Origin: Alphaproteobacteria bacterium
Lineage (GTDB): Bacteria; Pseudomonadota; Alphaproteobacteria; Rhodobacterales; Rhodobacteraceae
Direction: 5' to 3'
Length of the DNA: 9,775 bases
NCBI GenBank assembly: GCA_003694465.1
Contig: RFKM01000238.1
Span: 1-9,775, forward strand
Below the pieces are notes generated by a model that worked only from the letters and a program-made list of their open reading frames with translations, did no database searches and was not told the origin of the DNA. Shown here in pieces: positions 1-7,131 of this stretch (positions are counted from its first letter, which is position 1; each line of letters begins with the position of its first letter). The position numbers and the translations under genes are program-made.

Positions 1-1
1 C

Positions 2-394
2 CTCTCCCCCGGCCCGAGGGGCTGGCCCTGCCCTCCGGCGGCGATTCCCCACGTCTGGCTCGACCGCCCGCCGCCCGGGGCGCGGGTGACGGTGGCCGGT
101 CTGGTGATGGTGCGCCAGCGGCCGGGAACGGCGAACGGGGTGATCTTCATCACCCTCGAGGATGAAACCGGCATCGCCAACGTGATCGTCTGGCGCAAGG
201 CCTACGAGCGCTTCCGCCGGGCGGTGGTGGCCGGTCGGGCGCTGCGGGTGACGGGGCGGCTGCAACGCGAAAGCGGGGTGGTGCAGATCATTGCCGAAAC
301 GATCGAGGACATCTCGCCCCTGCTCGACACCCTCGCCCTGCCCCCCGAGCATTCCGAAAGCGGCGGCCCGCGCCTCGGGGGCACGTCCCCCTAG
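2..394 (+). CDS. dnaE2: Error-prone DNA polymerase DnaE2 (ImuC), C-terminal 130 residues only
   Basis: This is the 3' end of a gene that begins before the window. DnaE2/ImuC is an alternative C-family polymerase alpha subunit that works with ImuA and ImuB in SOS-induced translesion synthesis in many bacteria lacking UmuDC. The visible part is the C-terminal OB-fold. The stretch RVTVAGLVMVRQRPGTANG (about residues 28-46 of the visible part), then ITLEDETGIANVIVW and later GRLQRESGVVQIIAE, is the conserved DnaE2 tail; I recall that the RQRPG-T-A-(K/N)-GV-F-TLEDETG pattern separates DnaE2 from replicative DnaE1, whose OB-fold reads differently. The full protein is usually near 1,050-1,100 residues, so about 12% is visible. 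The first 25 or so residues are proline-rich and match the family poorly, which is normal for the linker. The reading frame is open to the window edge and ends at TAG. imuA and imuB are expected upstream. Confidence 0.9.
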   Translation, partial: LSPGPRGWPCPPAAIPHVWLDRPPPGARVTVAGLVMVRQRPGTANGVIFITLEDETGIANVIVWRKAYERFRRAVVAGRALRVTGRLQRESGVVQIIAETIEDISPLLDTLALPPEHSESGGPRLGGTSP

Positions 395-462
395 GCGCAG
401 GGGTTCAAATCGGCTAGTCTCGCCGCGACGGCCGCCAAGAGCCGCAAACGAACAGGCTACCG

Positions 463-1017
463 ATGATCAAGACGCCCCTCTCCCACGCCCCGACCGGCTG
501 GGTTCTGGCCGCCCTGCTGGCGCTGGCCGGCTGCGATGCCGGCACCGGCCCCGACGCCCCCGCAGCGGACGGCGGCGAAGAGGCCGTCATCACCGATTTC
601 GCCCTTGCCCCGCCCGGCGCGCGCCCCGGCGCCTGCTATGGCAAGGACGTGACCCCGGCGGTGATCGAGCGCGTCACCGAGCGCATTCTCGTCGAGCCAC
701 CGAAGCTCGGCCCGGACGGCACCGTGATTGCCCCCGCCAAATACGAGGAACGCACCAGCCAGAAGGTGGTGAAGGGGCGCGAGGTGATCTATTTCGAAAC
801 CCCCTGCCCGCCGCGCTGGACACCCGAGTTCATCGCCTCGGTGCAACGGGCGCTGGCCGCGCGCGGCTTCTATTCCGGCCCGGCGAGCGGCCGGCTCGAC
901 ACCGCGACCCGCGCCGCGATCCGGCGCTTCCAGCTCTCGCGCGGGCTGAATTCGGGCATTCTTTCGACCGAAAACGCCCGCGCCCTCGGGCTGGTCGAGG
1001 TGGATCTGACCGGCTGA
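463..1017 (+). CDS. Predicted lipoprotein with C-terminal peptidoglycan-binding domain
   Basis: A 184-residue protein of unknown specific role. The N-terminus has a hydrophobic segment (residues 13-22) ending in a lipobox, LAGC at 21-24, so Cys24 is likely lipidated and the protein anchored in a membrane facing the periplasm. Residues 25-52 form an acidic, Ala/Gly/Pro-rich linker. Residues 53-118 form a middle region (PGACYGKDVTPAVIERVTE through FETPCPP) that I associate with Rhodobacteraceae peptidoglycan-binding proteins. Residues 122-178 are a PG_binding_1-like fold: EFIASVQRALAARGFYSGP, then G-LD-ATRAAIRRFQ and a final LGL. No catalytic domain is present. Cys58 and Cys115 flank the middle region and could form a disulfide. 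The ATG has a weak AGG six bases upstream. The gene begins 68 bases after dnaE2 and nothing suggests a functional link. Likely role: envelope attachment to peptidoglycan. Confidence 0.85.
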   Translation: MIKTPLSHAPTGWVLAALLALAGCDAGTGPDAPAADGGEEAVITDFALAPPGARPGACYGKDVTPAVIERVTERILVEPPKLGPDGTVIAPAKYEERTSQKVVKGREVIYFETPCPPRWTPEFIASVQRALAARGFYSGPASGRLDTATRAAIRRFQLSRGLNSGILSTENARALGLVEVDLTG

Positions 1018-1050
1018 GCGCCACGCCCGGAGCGGCGGCCCCGACCCGGA

Positions 1051-1069
1051 GCGGTTCAGATCGAACCGC
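1051..1069. terminator. Hairpin in the convergent gap, possible bidirectional terminator
   Basis: A perfect 7-bp inverted repeat, gcggttc at 1051-1057 and gaaccgc at 1063-1069, encloses a five-base loop. It covers the stop codon of the minus-strand membrane protein gene and lies 34 bases past the stop of the plus-strand lipoprotein gene. A terminator is expected between converging genes, but neither side has a T-tract, so this may be a Rho-type end or chance. Confidence 0.3.
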
Positions 1070-1403
1070 GCAGGGTGCCCGCCACCGCCTGCACGAGCGG
1101 GTCGGCCTGCACCAGCCAAGACACGATCCGGTCGGCGCCGCTTCCCTCGGCGATCAGGGCCACCCGCCCCGCATAGGCCGAGGCCCCGAAGGCCAGAAAG
1201 GCCGCCACCTTGAGCGCCTCGAACGCCACCGCCGCCACCAGCAACAGCCAGAGCAGCGCGCCGCGCCACGAGCGCGCCCTTGCCTCGGGCAACAGCATTC
1301 CATCCTTTTCGACGAGGCGGACATAGCGCGCCCCGGCGGCCCGGTGTGCCGCCTCGATCCGGCGCGCGCGCTCAAGGAAATCCCGGTTCGGCTCCTGTGG
1401 CAT
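1056..1403 (-). CDS. Conserved hypothetical short membrane protein downstream of prmA
   Basis: A 115-residue protein whose function I do not recognise. Residues 1-46 are charged and probably cytoplasmic (LERARRIEAAHRAAGARYVR, then LPEARARSWR). A strongly hydrophobic stretch from about 48 to 73 (GALLWLLLVAAVAFEALKVA onward) is one long or two short membrane segments. The remaining roughly 40 residues carry an A-Y-A-G-R-V-A motif at 76-82 and a W-L-V-Q-A-D-P motif at 96-102. I recall similar short proteins with a QADP ending in other Rhodobacteraceae, but cannot check this. Two ATGs are in frame, at 1403 and 1412. The lower one is chosen because GAGGGA lies nine bases before it, whereas it directly abuts the upper one. 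The gene follows prmA on the same strand after a 107-base gap. Base composition matches its neighbours. Confidence 0.7.
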   Translation of the reverse strand: MPQEPNRDFLERARRIEAAHRAAGARYVRLVEKDGMLLPEARARSWRGALLWLLLVAAVAFEALKVAAFLAFGASAYAGRVALIAEGSGADRIVSWLVQADPLVQAVAGTLRGSI

Positions 1404-1412
1404 CGCGCACAT

Positions 1413-1418
1413 TCCCTC
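1413..1418 (-). promoter_or_regulatory. Ribosome binding site deciding the start of the membrane protein gene
   Basis: GAGGGA on the minus strand lies nine bases before the ATG at 1403 and immediately against the in-frame ATG at 1412, which favours the shorter protein. Confidence 0.55.
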
Positions 1419-1510
1419 ACTGGTCCAACGGCGGCCAGTATCGGGCGGAAATGTGGCAAGGGCGCGGCAGGCGGCGGGAACAGATTGTTTCCGGGCGGCA
1501 GGCCGGCGGT

Positions 1511-2389
1511 TCAGCCCTGCTCCGCCCGCGTGAGCACCAGCGTCGTCCAGTCGCCGAATTCGGCGCGCTCGGCCAGCGAGAAGCCCGCGGCGCGGTAGCG
1601 TTCGATCACCTCTTCGGCCTGAGGGTTGAGGATGCCGGAAAGGATCGCATGCCCGCCGGGGGCGACATGGCGGGCCATGTCGTCGGCCAAGGCGAGGAGC
1701 GGGCCCTTGAGGATGTTGGCGAAGACCAGATCGAAGGGGGCGGCCTGCTGCAGCGTCGGGTGGTCGAAGCCGGCGGCCTCGAGCACCTCGACCCGGCCTT
1801 CGAGCCCGTTCGCCGCGACATTGGCCTCGGCGACCTCGACGGCAACCGCGTCGATGTCCGAGGCCAGCACCCGCCCCGGCCAGACCCGTGCCGCCGCCAT
1901 CGCCAGCACCGCCGTGCCGCAGCCGATGTCGGCGATGTTGCGTTTGTCCGCCCCGGCGGCGACCAGCTGATCGAGGGCGGTGAGGCAGCCGAGGGTGGTG
2001 CCGTGATGGCCGGTGCCAAAGGCCATTGCCGCCTCGATGCGCAGCGCCACCCGCCCCTCGGGAACCTTGTCGGCATCGTGGCTGCCGTAGACGAAGAAGC
2101 GCCCGGCCTCGACCGGGGCCAGTTCGCGTTTCACATGGGCGACCCAGTCGACGTCGGGCACTTCGGACACGGCGAAGTCTTTCGCGCCGTGGGCCCGGGC
2201 CAGCAGCGCGAGGGCGATGTCGTCGGGCGGGGCGTCGAAATAGCCGCCCACTTCCCACAGGCCCGAGCCGTCTTCGACCTCGAAGACGCCGACGCCATAG
2301 GGGGCCGGCTCGAGGGTTTCGAGGGCATCGGCGAGGGCCTGGGCGGCCTCTTCGTCGGGAAGGGTGGTCAGGGCGGTGAAGCTGGGCAT
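1511..2389 (-). CDS. prmA: Ribosomal protein L11 methyltransferase
   Basis: PrmA is a cytoplasmic class I SAM-dependent methyltransferase that adds methyl groups to the N-terminal amine and lysines of ribosomal protein L11. The 292-residue product is close to E. coli PrmA (293). Residues 1-60 are the L11-recognition domain (FEVEDGSGLWEVGGYFDAPP at 36-55). The family motif AFGTGHHGTT is at 123-132, SAM-binding motif I is DIGCGTAVLA at 154-163, an acidic motif II SDID is at 177-180, and ANILKGPL at 224-231 occupies the place of the catalytic N-P-P-Y-like loop. An open frame extends 16 codons further upstream, but AGGAG sits six bases before the ATG at 2389 and homologues begin near here, so the shorter form is chosen. 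msrA lies upstream on the same strand, separated by 126 bases holding a hairpin, so prmA probably has its own promoter. Confidence 0.95.
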   Translation of the reverse strand: MPSFTALTTLPDEEAAQALADALETLEPAPYGVGVFEVEDGSGLWEVGGYFDAPPDDIALALLARAHGAKDFAVSEVPDVDWVAHVKRELAPVEAGRFFVYGSHDADKVPEGRVALRIEAAMAFGTGHHGTTLGCLTALDQLVAAGADKRNIADIGCGTAVLAMAAARVWPGRVLASDIDAVAVEVAEANVAANGLEGRVEVLEAAGFDHPTLQQAAPFDLVFANILKGPLLALADDMARHVAPGGHAILSGILNPQAEEVIERYRAAGFSLAERAEFGDWTTLVLTRAEQG

Positions 2390-2395
2390 CCGGGT

Positions 2396-2400
2396 CTCCT
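2396..2400 (-). promoter_or_regulatory. Ribosome binding site of prmA
   Basis: AGGAG on the minus strand, six bases before the ATG at 2389. It decides against the upstream in-frame start at 2437. Confidence 0.7.
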
Positions 2401-2440
2401 TTGCCAAGCCCGTAGCGGGCGGGCGGGTGCTGGTCAAGCA

Positions 2441-2457
2441 AGGGGGCGCTGCCCCCT
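2441..2457 (-). terminator. Terminator-like hairpin after msrA
   Basis: Read on the minus strand this is a seven-pair G+C-rich stem (aggggGc/gccccct type) with a three-base loop, followed by TGCTTG, a poor T-tract. It lies 58 bases past the msrA stop and 51 bases before the prmA start, so it could end msrA transcription. It is also part of the REP-like element. Confidence 0.4.
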
Positions 2458-2502
2458 CGCCCGGAAACCGGGCTCACCCCCGGGATATTTCGCGAAAGGT
2501 GA
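2441..2502. repeat. REP-like intergenic element between msrA and prmA
   Basis: About 62 bases fill half of the gap and are built from nested inverted repeats. These are agggggc/gccccct around gct (2441-2457); gcccgg/ccgggc around aaa (2459-2473); and tcacc/ggtga (2474-2478 with 2498-2502) enclosing the palindromes cccggg (2479-2484) and tttcgcgaaa (2488-2497). The run cacccccgggatattt strongly resembles a short element I recall in many intergenic regions of Rhodobacteraceae genomes. No second copy occurs in this window, so its repetitive nature is remembered, not shown. Confidence 0.6.
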
Positions 2503-2515
2503 AGGGCCGGCCGGT

Positions 2516-3163
2516 TCAGGCGCCGGTGCCCGCGGGGCAGGAGACGCCGGTGCCGGCAAGGCCGCAATAGCCGTTCGGGTTTTTCGCGAGGTATTGCTGG
2601 TGATAGTCCTCGGCCCAGTAGAAGGGGCCCGCCTCGGCGATCTCGGTGGTGATCGGCCCGAAGCCGGCGGCGGTGAGGCGGGGCTGGAAGGCGGCGGCCG
2701 AGGCGAGGGCCGCGGCGTGCTGGGCCGGGCTCGTGGTGTAGATGGCCGAGCGATACTGGGTTCCGCGGTCGGCGCCCTGGCGCATGCCCTGGGTCGGATC
2801 GTGGTTTTCCCAGAAGATCCGGAGCAGGTCTTCGTAGGTGATGCGGGCCGGGTCGTAGGCGAGCCAGACGACCTCGGCATGGCCGGTGCGCCCGGTGCAG
2901 GTTTCCTCGTAGGTCGGGTTCGGGGTGAAGCCGCCGGCATAGCCCACCATCGTCAGGGTCACCCCCGGGGTTTGCCACAGCAGCCGTTCGGCCCCCCAGA
3001 AGCAGCCCATGCCGAAGATTGCCTCCTCTTCGCCCGGGGCCGGTTCGGGGCGCAGGGGGCGACCGAAGATGGCGTGGGTGCTGGCGGTGGCAATGGGATC
3101 GGGCCGGCCGGGGAGGGCTTCGGCCGGGGCGATCATTTCGGTCTTTTTCGTCGTTGCGAACAT
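2516..3163 (-). CDS. msrA: Peptide-methionine (S)-S-oxide reductase MsrA
   Basis: MsrA reduces the S epimer of methionine sulfoxide in proteins and free methionine, with electrons from thioredoxin. The 215-residue protein is the long form and aligns along its length with E. coli MsrA (212), including the N-terminal APAEALPGR segment (residues 12-20). The catalytic motif GCFWG is at 53-57, with nucleophile Cys54. Other family blocks are [14 protein letters not shown] (74-87), TGHAE (93-97), [23 protein letters not shown] (117-139) and [14 protein letters not shown] (187-200). Cys200 and Cys209 fit the two resolving cysteines of the three-Cys mechanism. No signal peptide is seen, so it is cytoplasmic. 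An AAGG seven bases before the ATG serves as ribosome binding site. It starts 40 bases after the MFS gene on the same strand and may be co-transcribed with it. No msrB is visible. Confidence 0.96.
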   Translation of the reverse strand: MFATTKKTEMIAPAEALPGRPDPIATASTHAIFGRPLRPEPAPGEEEAIFGMGCFWGAERLLWQTPGVTLTMVGYAGGFTPNPTYEETCTGRTGHAEVVWLAYDPARITYEDLLRIFWENHDPTQGMRQGADRGTQYRSAIYTTSPAQHAAALASAAAFQPRLTAAGFGPITTEIAEAGPFYWAEDYHQQYLAKNPNGYCGLAGTGVSCPAGTGA

Positions 3164-3203
3164 CGGCTTGCCTTTGTCGTTGCCTCGAGAGGATAGGGCG
3201 GCT

Positions 3204-4439
3204 TCACGCCGCCGGCGAGGGGGCGAGGGGGGCGAACACGGTTTCGTGACCCTTTTCCGGGTGGCGCGGGATCAGGAGCGCGAGCAGCAGCGATGCAACG
3301 GCCAGCGCCGCGGCGAAGGCAAAGACGCTGGCCGGCGAGCGCACCCAGAGGTAGCCCAGCAGCGCCGGCAGGAACACCGCGGCAATGTGGTTGATGGTGA
3401 AGGCCACGGCGGCGGTGGGGGCAATGTCGGGCACGTCGGCGATCTTCTGGAAATAGGTCTTGAGCGCGAAGGCGAGGGCGAAGAACAGGTGGTCGACGAC
3501 GTAGAGCGTCGCGGCCAGCGCCACGCCCCAGCCGAAGAGGTAGATGCCGCCGTAGAGCAGGAAGACGACCGCGAGGCCGGCATATTCGAAGACCAGCGCC
3601 CGCCGTTCGCCGAAACGGGCCACCGCCCGACCCATCAGCGGGGCAAAGATCATGTTGGCCACGAAGTTGATCATGAACAGGGCGGTGATCTGGTGCACCT
3701 CGAGGCCGAAGCGTTCGACCATCATGAAGGCGGCGAAGACGGTGAAGATCTGCCGGCGCGCCCCGGCCATCATCTGCAGCACGTAATAGAGCCAGTAGCG
3801 CCGGCGCAGCACGAAGGATTTGATCTGCGGCTCGGGGCTTTCGAAGTTGGGCCAGGCGAGCCAGGCGAAGAGCGCGGCGGCGACGGTCAGCCCGCCGGAG
3901 ACCATGTAGACGAGGTTGTAGTCGAGATCGAAGGTCTTCCAGGTCAGCACCAGAAGCCCGTAGGCCAGGAGCGAGGCCCCCGAGCCGACGGCGACCAGCC
4001 GGCCGATGGTGCGCGGCGCCTCGGCCTTGGGGATCCATTGCAGTTGCAGCGACTGGTTCACGGTTTCGAAATAGTGAAAGCCGATCGAGCTGAGGATGGT
4101 TATCGTCAGAATCCCGCCCAGCGAGGGAAACCACGCGGTAAGCGCCGTCGCCGCGCCGAGCAGGGCAAGGTTGAAAAGGAGCAGCGTCTGCTCGCGCGCG
4201 AACATGATCAGCACGATCACCCCGATGGCGAGAAAGCCCGGCACTTCGCGCAGCGTATGCAGCCAGCCGATCTCGACGCCCGTAAAGCCGCCGATCTCGA
4301 TGACAAAGTTGTTGAGCAGCGCCGACCAGGTGGAAAAGGCCACCGGCATTGCCGCGGCGACGAGCGCCAGCAGCATCACCGGATGGCGCCAGCGCGGCAG
4401 GGTGCGGGCTTCTTCGAGGTTGAGGGTTCGTCTTGCCAT
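3204..4439 (-). CDS. Major facilitator superfamily transporter, substrate unknown
   Basis: A 411-residue, strongly hydrophobic inner-membrane protein with about 11-12 membrane segments. Examples are residues 21-42, 66-82, 85-105, 108-126, 150-166, 177-195, 213-240, 250-268, 284-303, 306-330, 345-366 and 369-390. A degenerate MFS motif [12 protein letters not shown], is at 270-280 in the loop between segments 8 and 9; the matching loop after segment 2 is poorly conserved. A membrane-embedded or nearby acidic/aromatic patch (HYFETVNQS at 122-130) could contribute to substrate or proton coupling. I cannot name a substrate. The charged N-terminus ([14 protein letters not shown]) is cytoplasmic. 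The ATG has only a weak GGA six bases upstream. It lies 81 bases from a divergent small gene and 40 bases before msrA, so it may be the first gene of a two-gene transcript. Confidence 0.87.
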   Translation of the reverse strand: MARRTLNLEEARTLPRWRHPVMLLALVAAAMPVAFSTWSALLNNFVIEIGGFTGVEIGWLHTLREVPGFLAIGVIVLIMFAREQTLLLFNLALLGAATALTAWFPSLGGILTITILSSIGFHYFETVNQSLQLQWIPKAEAPRTIGRLVAVGSGASLLAYGLLVLTWKTFDLDYNLVYMVSGGLTVAAALFAWLAWPNFESPEPQIKSFVLRRRYWLYYVLQMMAGARRQIFTVFAAFMMVERFGLEVHQITALFMINFVANMIFAPLMGRAVARFGERRALVFEYAGLAVVFLLYGGIYLFGWGVALAATLYVVDHLFFALAFALKTYFQKIADVPDIAPTAAVAFTINHIAAVFLPALLGYLWVRSPASVFAFAAALAVASLLLALLIPRHPEKGHETVFAPLAPSPAA

Positions 4440-4510
4440 TCGTCATCCATACGCCGGCGCGCCTTCTCTGGCGAGACGGAATGTTCAATTCATGCCATGA
4501 TCGGGGCAAG

Positions 4511-4515
4511 AGGAG
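4511..4515 (+). promoter_or_regulatory. Ribosome binding site deciding the start of the small DUF6958-like gene
   Basis: AGGAG five bases before the ATG at 4521. It favours this start over the in-frame ATG at 4497. Confidence 0.65.
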
Positions 4516-4520
4516 ACGAC

Positions 4521-4856
4521 ATGAAAGACGAAAAAGTCGAAGTCTTCAATGTCAACACCCCCGGACGGCGCACGCGGGTAAATGCGGCGAAATACCGGGC
4601 GATGCGCGCGGCGATGCTTGCGGCCTTGCCGGAGGGGGCGGCGCCGCTGCCCTTTGACGAGATCGTGGCGCGGCTGCGCCCGGCGCTGCCCGAAAGCCTC
4701 TTTCCCGGCGGGGCGACCTCGGGCTGGTGGGCCAAGACGGTCCAACTCGATCTCGAGGCGCGTGGGGAAATCCGGCGCCACGACACGCGCCCGCTGACCT
4801 TTTCGCGCGCGCCACAGGGCGGCAGGCGGGGCGGGCCGGATGGCGCGGCTCAGTAG
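4521..4856 (+). CDS. Small conserved protein, DUF6958-like
   Basis: A 111-residue cytoplasmic protein without signal peptide or membrane segment. The N-terminal half reads KVEVFNVNTPGRRTRVNAAK (5-24) then Y-R-A-MRAAML. The second half contains LPESLFPGGATSGWW (57-71 approximately) and KTVQLDLEARGEIRR. From memory this matches a small family of unknown function labelled DUF6958. The regular helices followed by GWW-KTVQLDLEA-G-I could be a winged-helix-like arrangement, which is speculation. The last dozen residues ([16 protein letters not shown]) are low-complexity and probably variable. The start is set by AGGAG five bases upstream. The gene is divergent from the MFS transporter and its last seven bases overlap the end of priA tail to tail. 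Confidence 0.75.
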   Translation: MKDEKVEVFNVNTPGRRTRVNAAKYRAMRAAMLAALPEGAAPLPFDEIVARLRPALPESLFPGGATSGWWAKTVQLDLEARGEIRRHDTRPLTFSRAPQGGRRGGPDGAAQ

Positions 4857-7045
4857 AAGCTCTGCGGGTCGATGTCGATGGTCAGGCGGGTGTCGCCCCG
4901 GGGTGGGAAAGGCGCGATCCAGGCGCGCAGGGCGGCCTGCAGGGGCGCGGTCTTCTCGGCCTTGACCAGAAGCCGCACCCGGTGCCGGCCCCGGATGCGC
5001 GCGATCGGCGCCGGTGCCGGCCCGAAGACCTGCGCTCCGATCGCGCGCAGCGGCGCGGTGTTGCGGGCCAGCGCGTTGGCAAGGTCGAAGGCGGCCTCGG
5101 CGCTGGAGGCCGAAACCACGATGCCGGCCATGCGCCCGTAGGGCGGCACCCCGGCGGCCCGGCGCTCGGCGGCCTCGGCGCGCCAGAAGCCTTCTTCGTC
5201 GCCCGAAAGGATCGCCCGCATCACCGGGTGTTCGGGCTGGAAGGTCTGCAGCAGCGCCAGCCCCGGGCGCTCGGCCCGCCCGGCGCGCCCGGCCACCTGC
5301 CGGATGAGCTGGAAGGTCCGCTCGGCGGCGCGCAGGTCCGAGCCCTGCAGGCCGAGGTCGGCGTCGATCACCCCGACGAGGGTGAGCAGCGGGAAGTTGT
5401 GCCCCTTGGCCACCATCTGGGTGCCGATGACGATATCGGCCCCGCCCGCGGCGATGCGGGCGATCTGGTCCTTGAGGGCGCGGGCGGTCGAGAACAGGTC
5501 GGACGACAGCACCGCCACCCGCGCCTCGGGAAAGCGGGCGGAAACTTCCTCGGCCAGCCGTTCCACCCCCGGCCCCACCGGCGCCAGCCGGCCCTCGGCA
5601 CCGCAGGAGGGGCAGGCCTCGGGCATCGGCTTCGTCTCGCCGCACTGGTGGCAGACGAGACGCTTGAGGAAGCGATGTTCGACCATGCGCGCGTCGCAAT
5701 GATCGCAGCCGATCTGATGCCCGCAGGCCCGGCACAGGGTCACCGGCGCATAGCCGCGGCGGTTGAGAAACAGGAGCGCCTGCTCGCCCTTGTCCAGCCG
5801 GTCCTGCACATGGGCCGCGAGCGTCGGCGAGATCCAGCGCCCGGCGGGCAGCTTCTCGGCCCGCATGTCGATCGCCCGCATCTCGGGCAGAACCGCTTCC
5901 CCGAAGCGCGAGGGCAGATCAAGGCGCTGGTATTTCCCCGCCTCGGCATTGGCCCAGCTTTCGAGCGAGGGGGTGGCCGAGGCAAGCACCACTTGCGCAT
6001 CGTTCAGCGAGGCGCGCAGAACCGCCATGTCGCGCGCCGAATAGAGCACCCCGTCTTCCTGCTTGTAGGACTGGTCGTGCTCTTCATCGACGACGATCAG
6101 CCCGAGATCGCGGAACGGCAGGAACAGCGCCGAGCGCGCCCCCACCACCAGCGGCGCCTGCCCCTCGCCGGCCATCCGCCAGAGCCGGCGGCGCTCGGTC
6201 ATGGTCACGCCCGAGTGCCATTCGGCGGGGCGGGCGCCGAAGCGCGCCTCGACCCGGGCGATGAACTCGGCGGTGAGGGCGATTTCGGGCAGCAGCACCA
6301 GCGCCTGCCGGCCGGCGCGCAGACATTCGGCCACCGCCTCCATGTAGACTTCGGTCTTGCCCGAGCCGGTGACCCCGCGCAGGAGCGTCGCCCCATAGCG
6401 CCCCGAGCGCACCCCCGCGCGCAGGGTCTGCGCGGCGCGGGCCTGCTCTTCGGTCAGCGCCTTGCCCGGGGCTTCGGGGTTGAGCGCGGGATAGGGCAGA
6501 TCGCGCGGGGTTTCCTCTTCGCGCACCGCCCCGAGCTTGACCAGCCCCTTGACCACCGAGGGGCTCACCCCGGCCATTTCGGCCAGTTCGCGCAGGGTGA
6601 AGGCGAGGCCGCCGAACTCGTCCAGCACCGCCAGAACCCGGGCGCGGGCCTCGGTCAGGCGTTCGGGGCGCGTGCTTCCGGGCCGATAGACCTTGCGCAT
6701 CGAGGGCGGGTCGGTGAGCCCGGGCGCGCGGGTGGCAAGGCGCAGCATCTGCGGCATCGGGGTGAGGGTGTAGTCGCCCACCCGGGTGAGGAATTCGACC
6801 ATTTCGGCGCGCATCGGGGCAAGGTCGAGCACCCGGCTGACGGGCCGAAGCCGGGCCGCATCGAAGCCCGCGTCGCCCGCCCCCCAGACGACGCCGAACA
6901 CCTGCCGCGGGCCCAGCGGCACCTCGACGAAGGCGCCCTGCCAACAGCCGCCCGTCGGCGCCCGGTAGGTCAGCATCCGGTCGAGCGGCTGGGTGGTCAG
7001 CACGGCGACACGCGCGCCTTCATCGTAAAACGCCCGCTCAGCCAT
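4850..7045 (-). CDS. priA: Primosomal protein N' (replication restart helicase PriA)
   Basis: PriA recognises stalled or collapsed replication forks and reloads the replisome away from oriC. The product is 731 residues, near the family's usual 730-740. The N-terminal 3'-DNA-binding domain spans about 1-95 ([18 protein letters not shown]), followed by a winged-helix region. Walker A is GVTGSGKT at 224-231, the DEAH-type box is DEEHD at 320-324, motif III is ASATPS at 355-360, and motif VI is [13 protein letters not shown] at 583-595. All eight zinc-binding cysteines are present in four CxxC-type pairs (438/441, 447/450, 465/468, 478/481). A C-terminal domain ends with DIDPQSFY. The ATG at 7045 was chosen over an in-frame TTG at 7102 because homologues begin with an [16 protein letters not shown] run, though the ribosome binding site is weak. 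The gene is divergent from the transaldolase-family gene, 86 bases away. Confidence 0.97.
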   Translation of the reverse strand: MAERAFYDEGARVAVLTTQPLDRMLTYRAPTGGCWQGAFVEVPLGPRQVFGVVWGAGDAGFDAARLRPVSRVLDLAPMRAEMVEFLTRVGDYTLTPMPQMLRLATRAPGLTDPPSMRKVYRPGSTRPERLTEARARVLAVLDEFGGLAFTLRELAEMAGVSPSVVKGLVKLGAVREEETPRDLPYPALNPEAPGKALTEEQARAAQTLRAGVRSGRYGATLLRGVTGSGKTEVYMEAVAECLRAGRQALVLLPEIALTAEFIARVEARFGARPAEWHSGVTMTERRRLWRMAGEGQAPLVVGARSALFLPFRDLGLIVVDEEHDQSYKQEDGVLYSARDMAVLRASLNDAQVVLASATPSLESWANAEAGKYQRLDLPSRFGEAVLPEMRAIDMRAEKLPAGRWISPTLAAHVQDRLDKGEQALLFLNRRGYAPVTLCRACGHQIGCDHCDARMVEHRFLKRLVCHQCGETKPMPEACPSCGAEGRLAPVGPGVERLAEEVSARFPEARVAVLSSDLFSTARALKDQIARIAAGGADIVIGTQMVAKGHNFPLLTLVGVIDADLGLQGSDLRAAERTFQLIRQVAGRAGRAERPGLALLQTFQPEHPVMRAILSGDEEGFWRAEAAERRAAGVPPYGRMAGIVVSASSAEAAFDLANALARNTAPLRAIGAQVFGPAPAPIARIRGRHRVRLLVKAEKTAPLQAALRAWIAPFPPRGDTRLTIDIDPQSFY

Positions 7046-7131
7046 GGGCGCCCCCGGTTTCGGCTTTCGGACCCCGGCCCGATTGGTGTAGACCGGCGGC
7101 AAATGATCGCACCCAAACGCAGGACCGGACC

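Noticed and set aside
2..85. Possible frameshift in dnaE2 near the window edge, since the proline-rich start matches the family poorly
   Set aside because: The other two frames match no better, and this linker before the OB-fold is variable in the family.
1460..1510. Imperfect inverted repeat ggaaca/tgtttcc after prmA as a terminator
   Set aside because: It needs a bulge, has a short stem and no T-tract.
291..1598. 435-codon + frame covering the lipoprotein gene and beyond
   Set aside because: It is Arg/Pro-rich, out of frame with dnaE2 and the lipoprotein gene, and has no domain.
1404..2978. Upstream part of a 640-codon - frame ending in the short membrane protein
   Set aside because: It is a shifted reading of prmA and msrA; only the last 115 codons are protein-like.
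1280..3196. 638-codon open frame on + opposite prmA and msrA
   Set aside because: It spans two real genes and the gap between them, has low-complexity composition and no recognisable motif.
3009..4520. Upstream part of a 615-codon + frame that ends in the DUF6958-like gene
   Set aside because: Only the last 111 codons look like a protein and have a ribosome binding site; the earlier part is antisense to msrA and the MFS gene and is low-complexity.
4440..4520. Divergent promoter boxes between the MFS gene and the small + gene
   Set aside because: A promoter must lie nearby for each gene, but no -35/-10 pair with acceptable spacing was found by eye.
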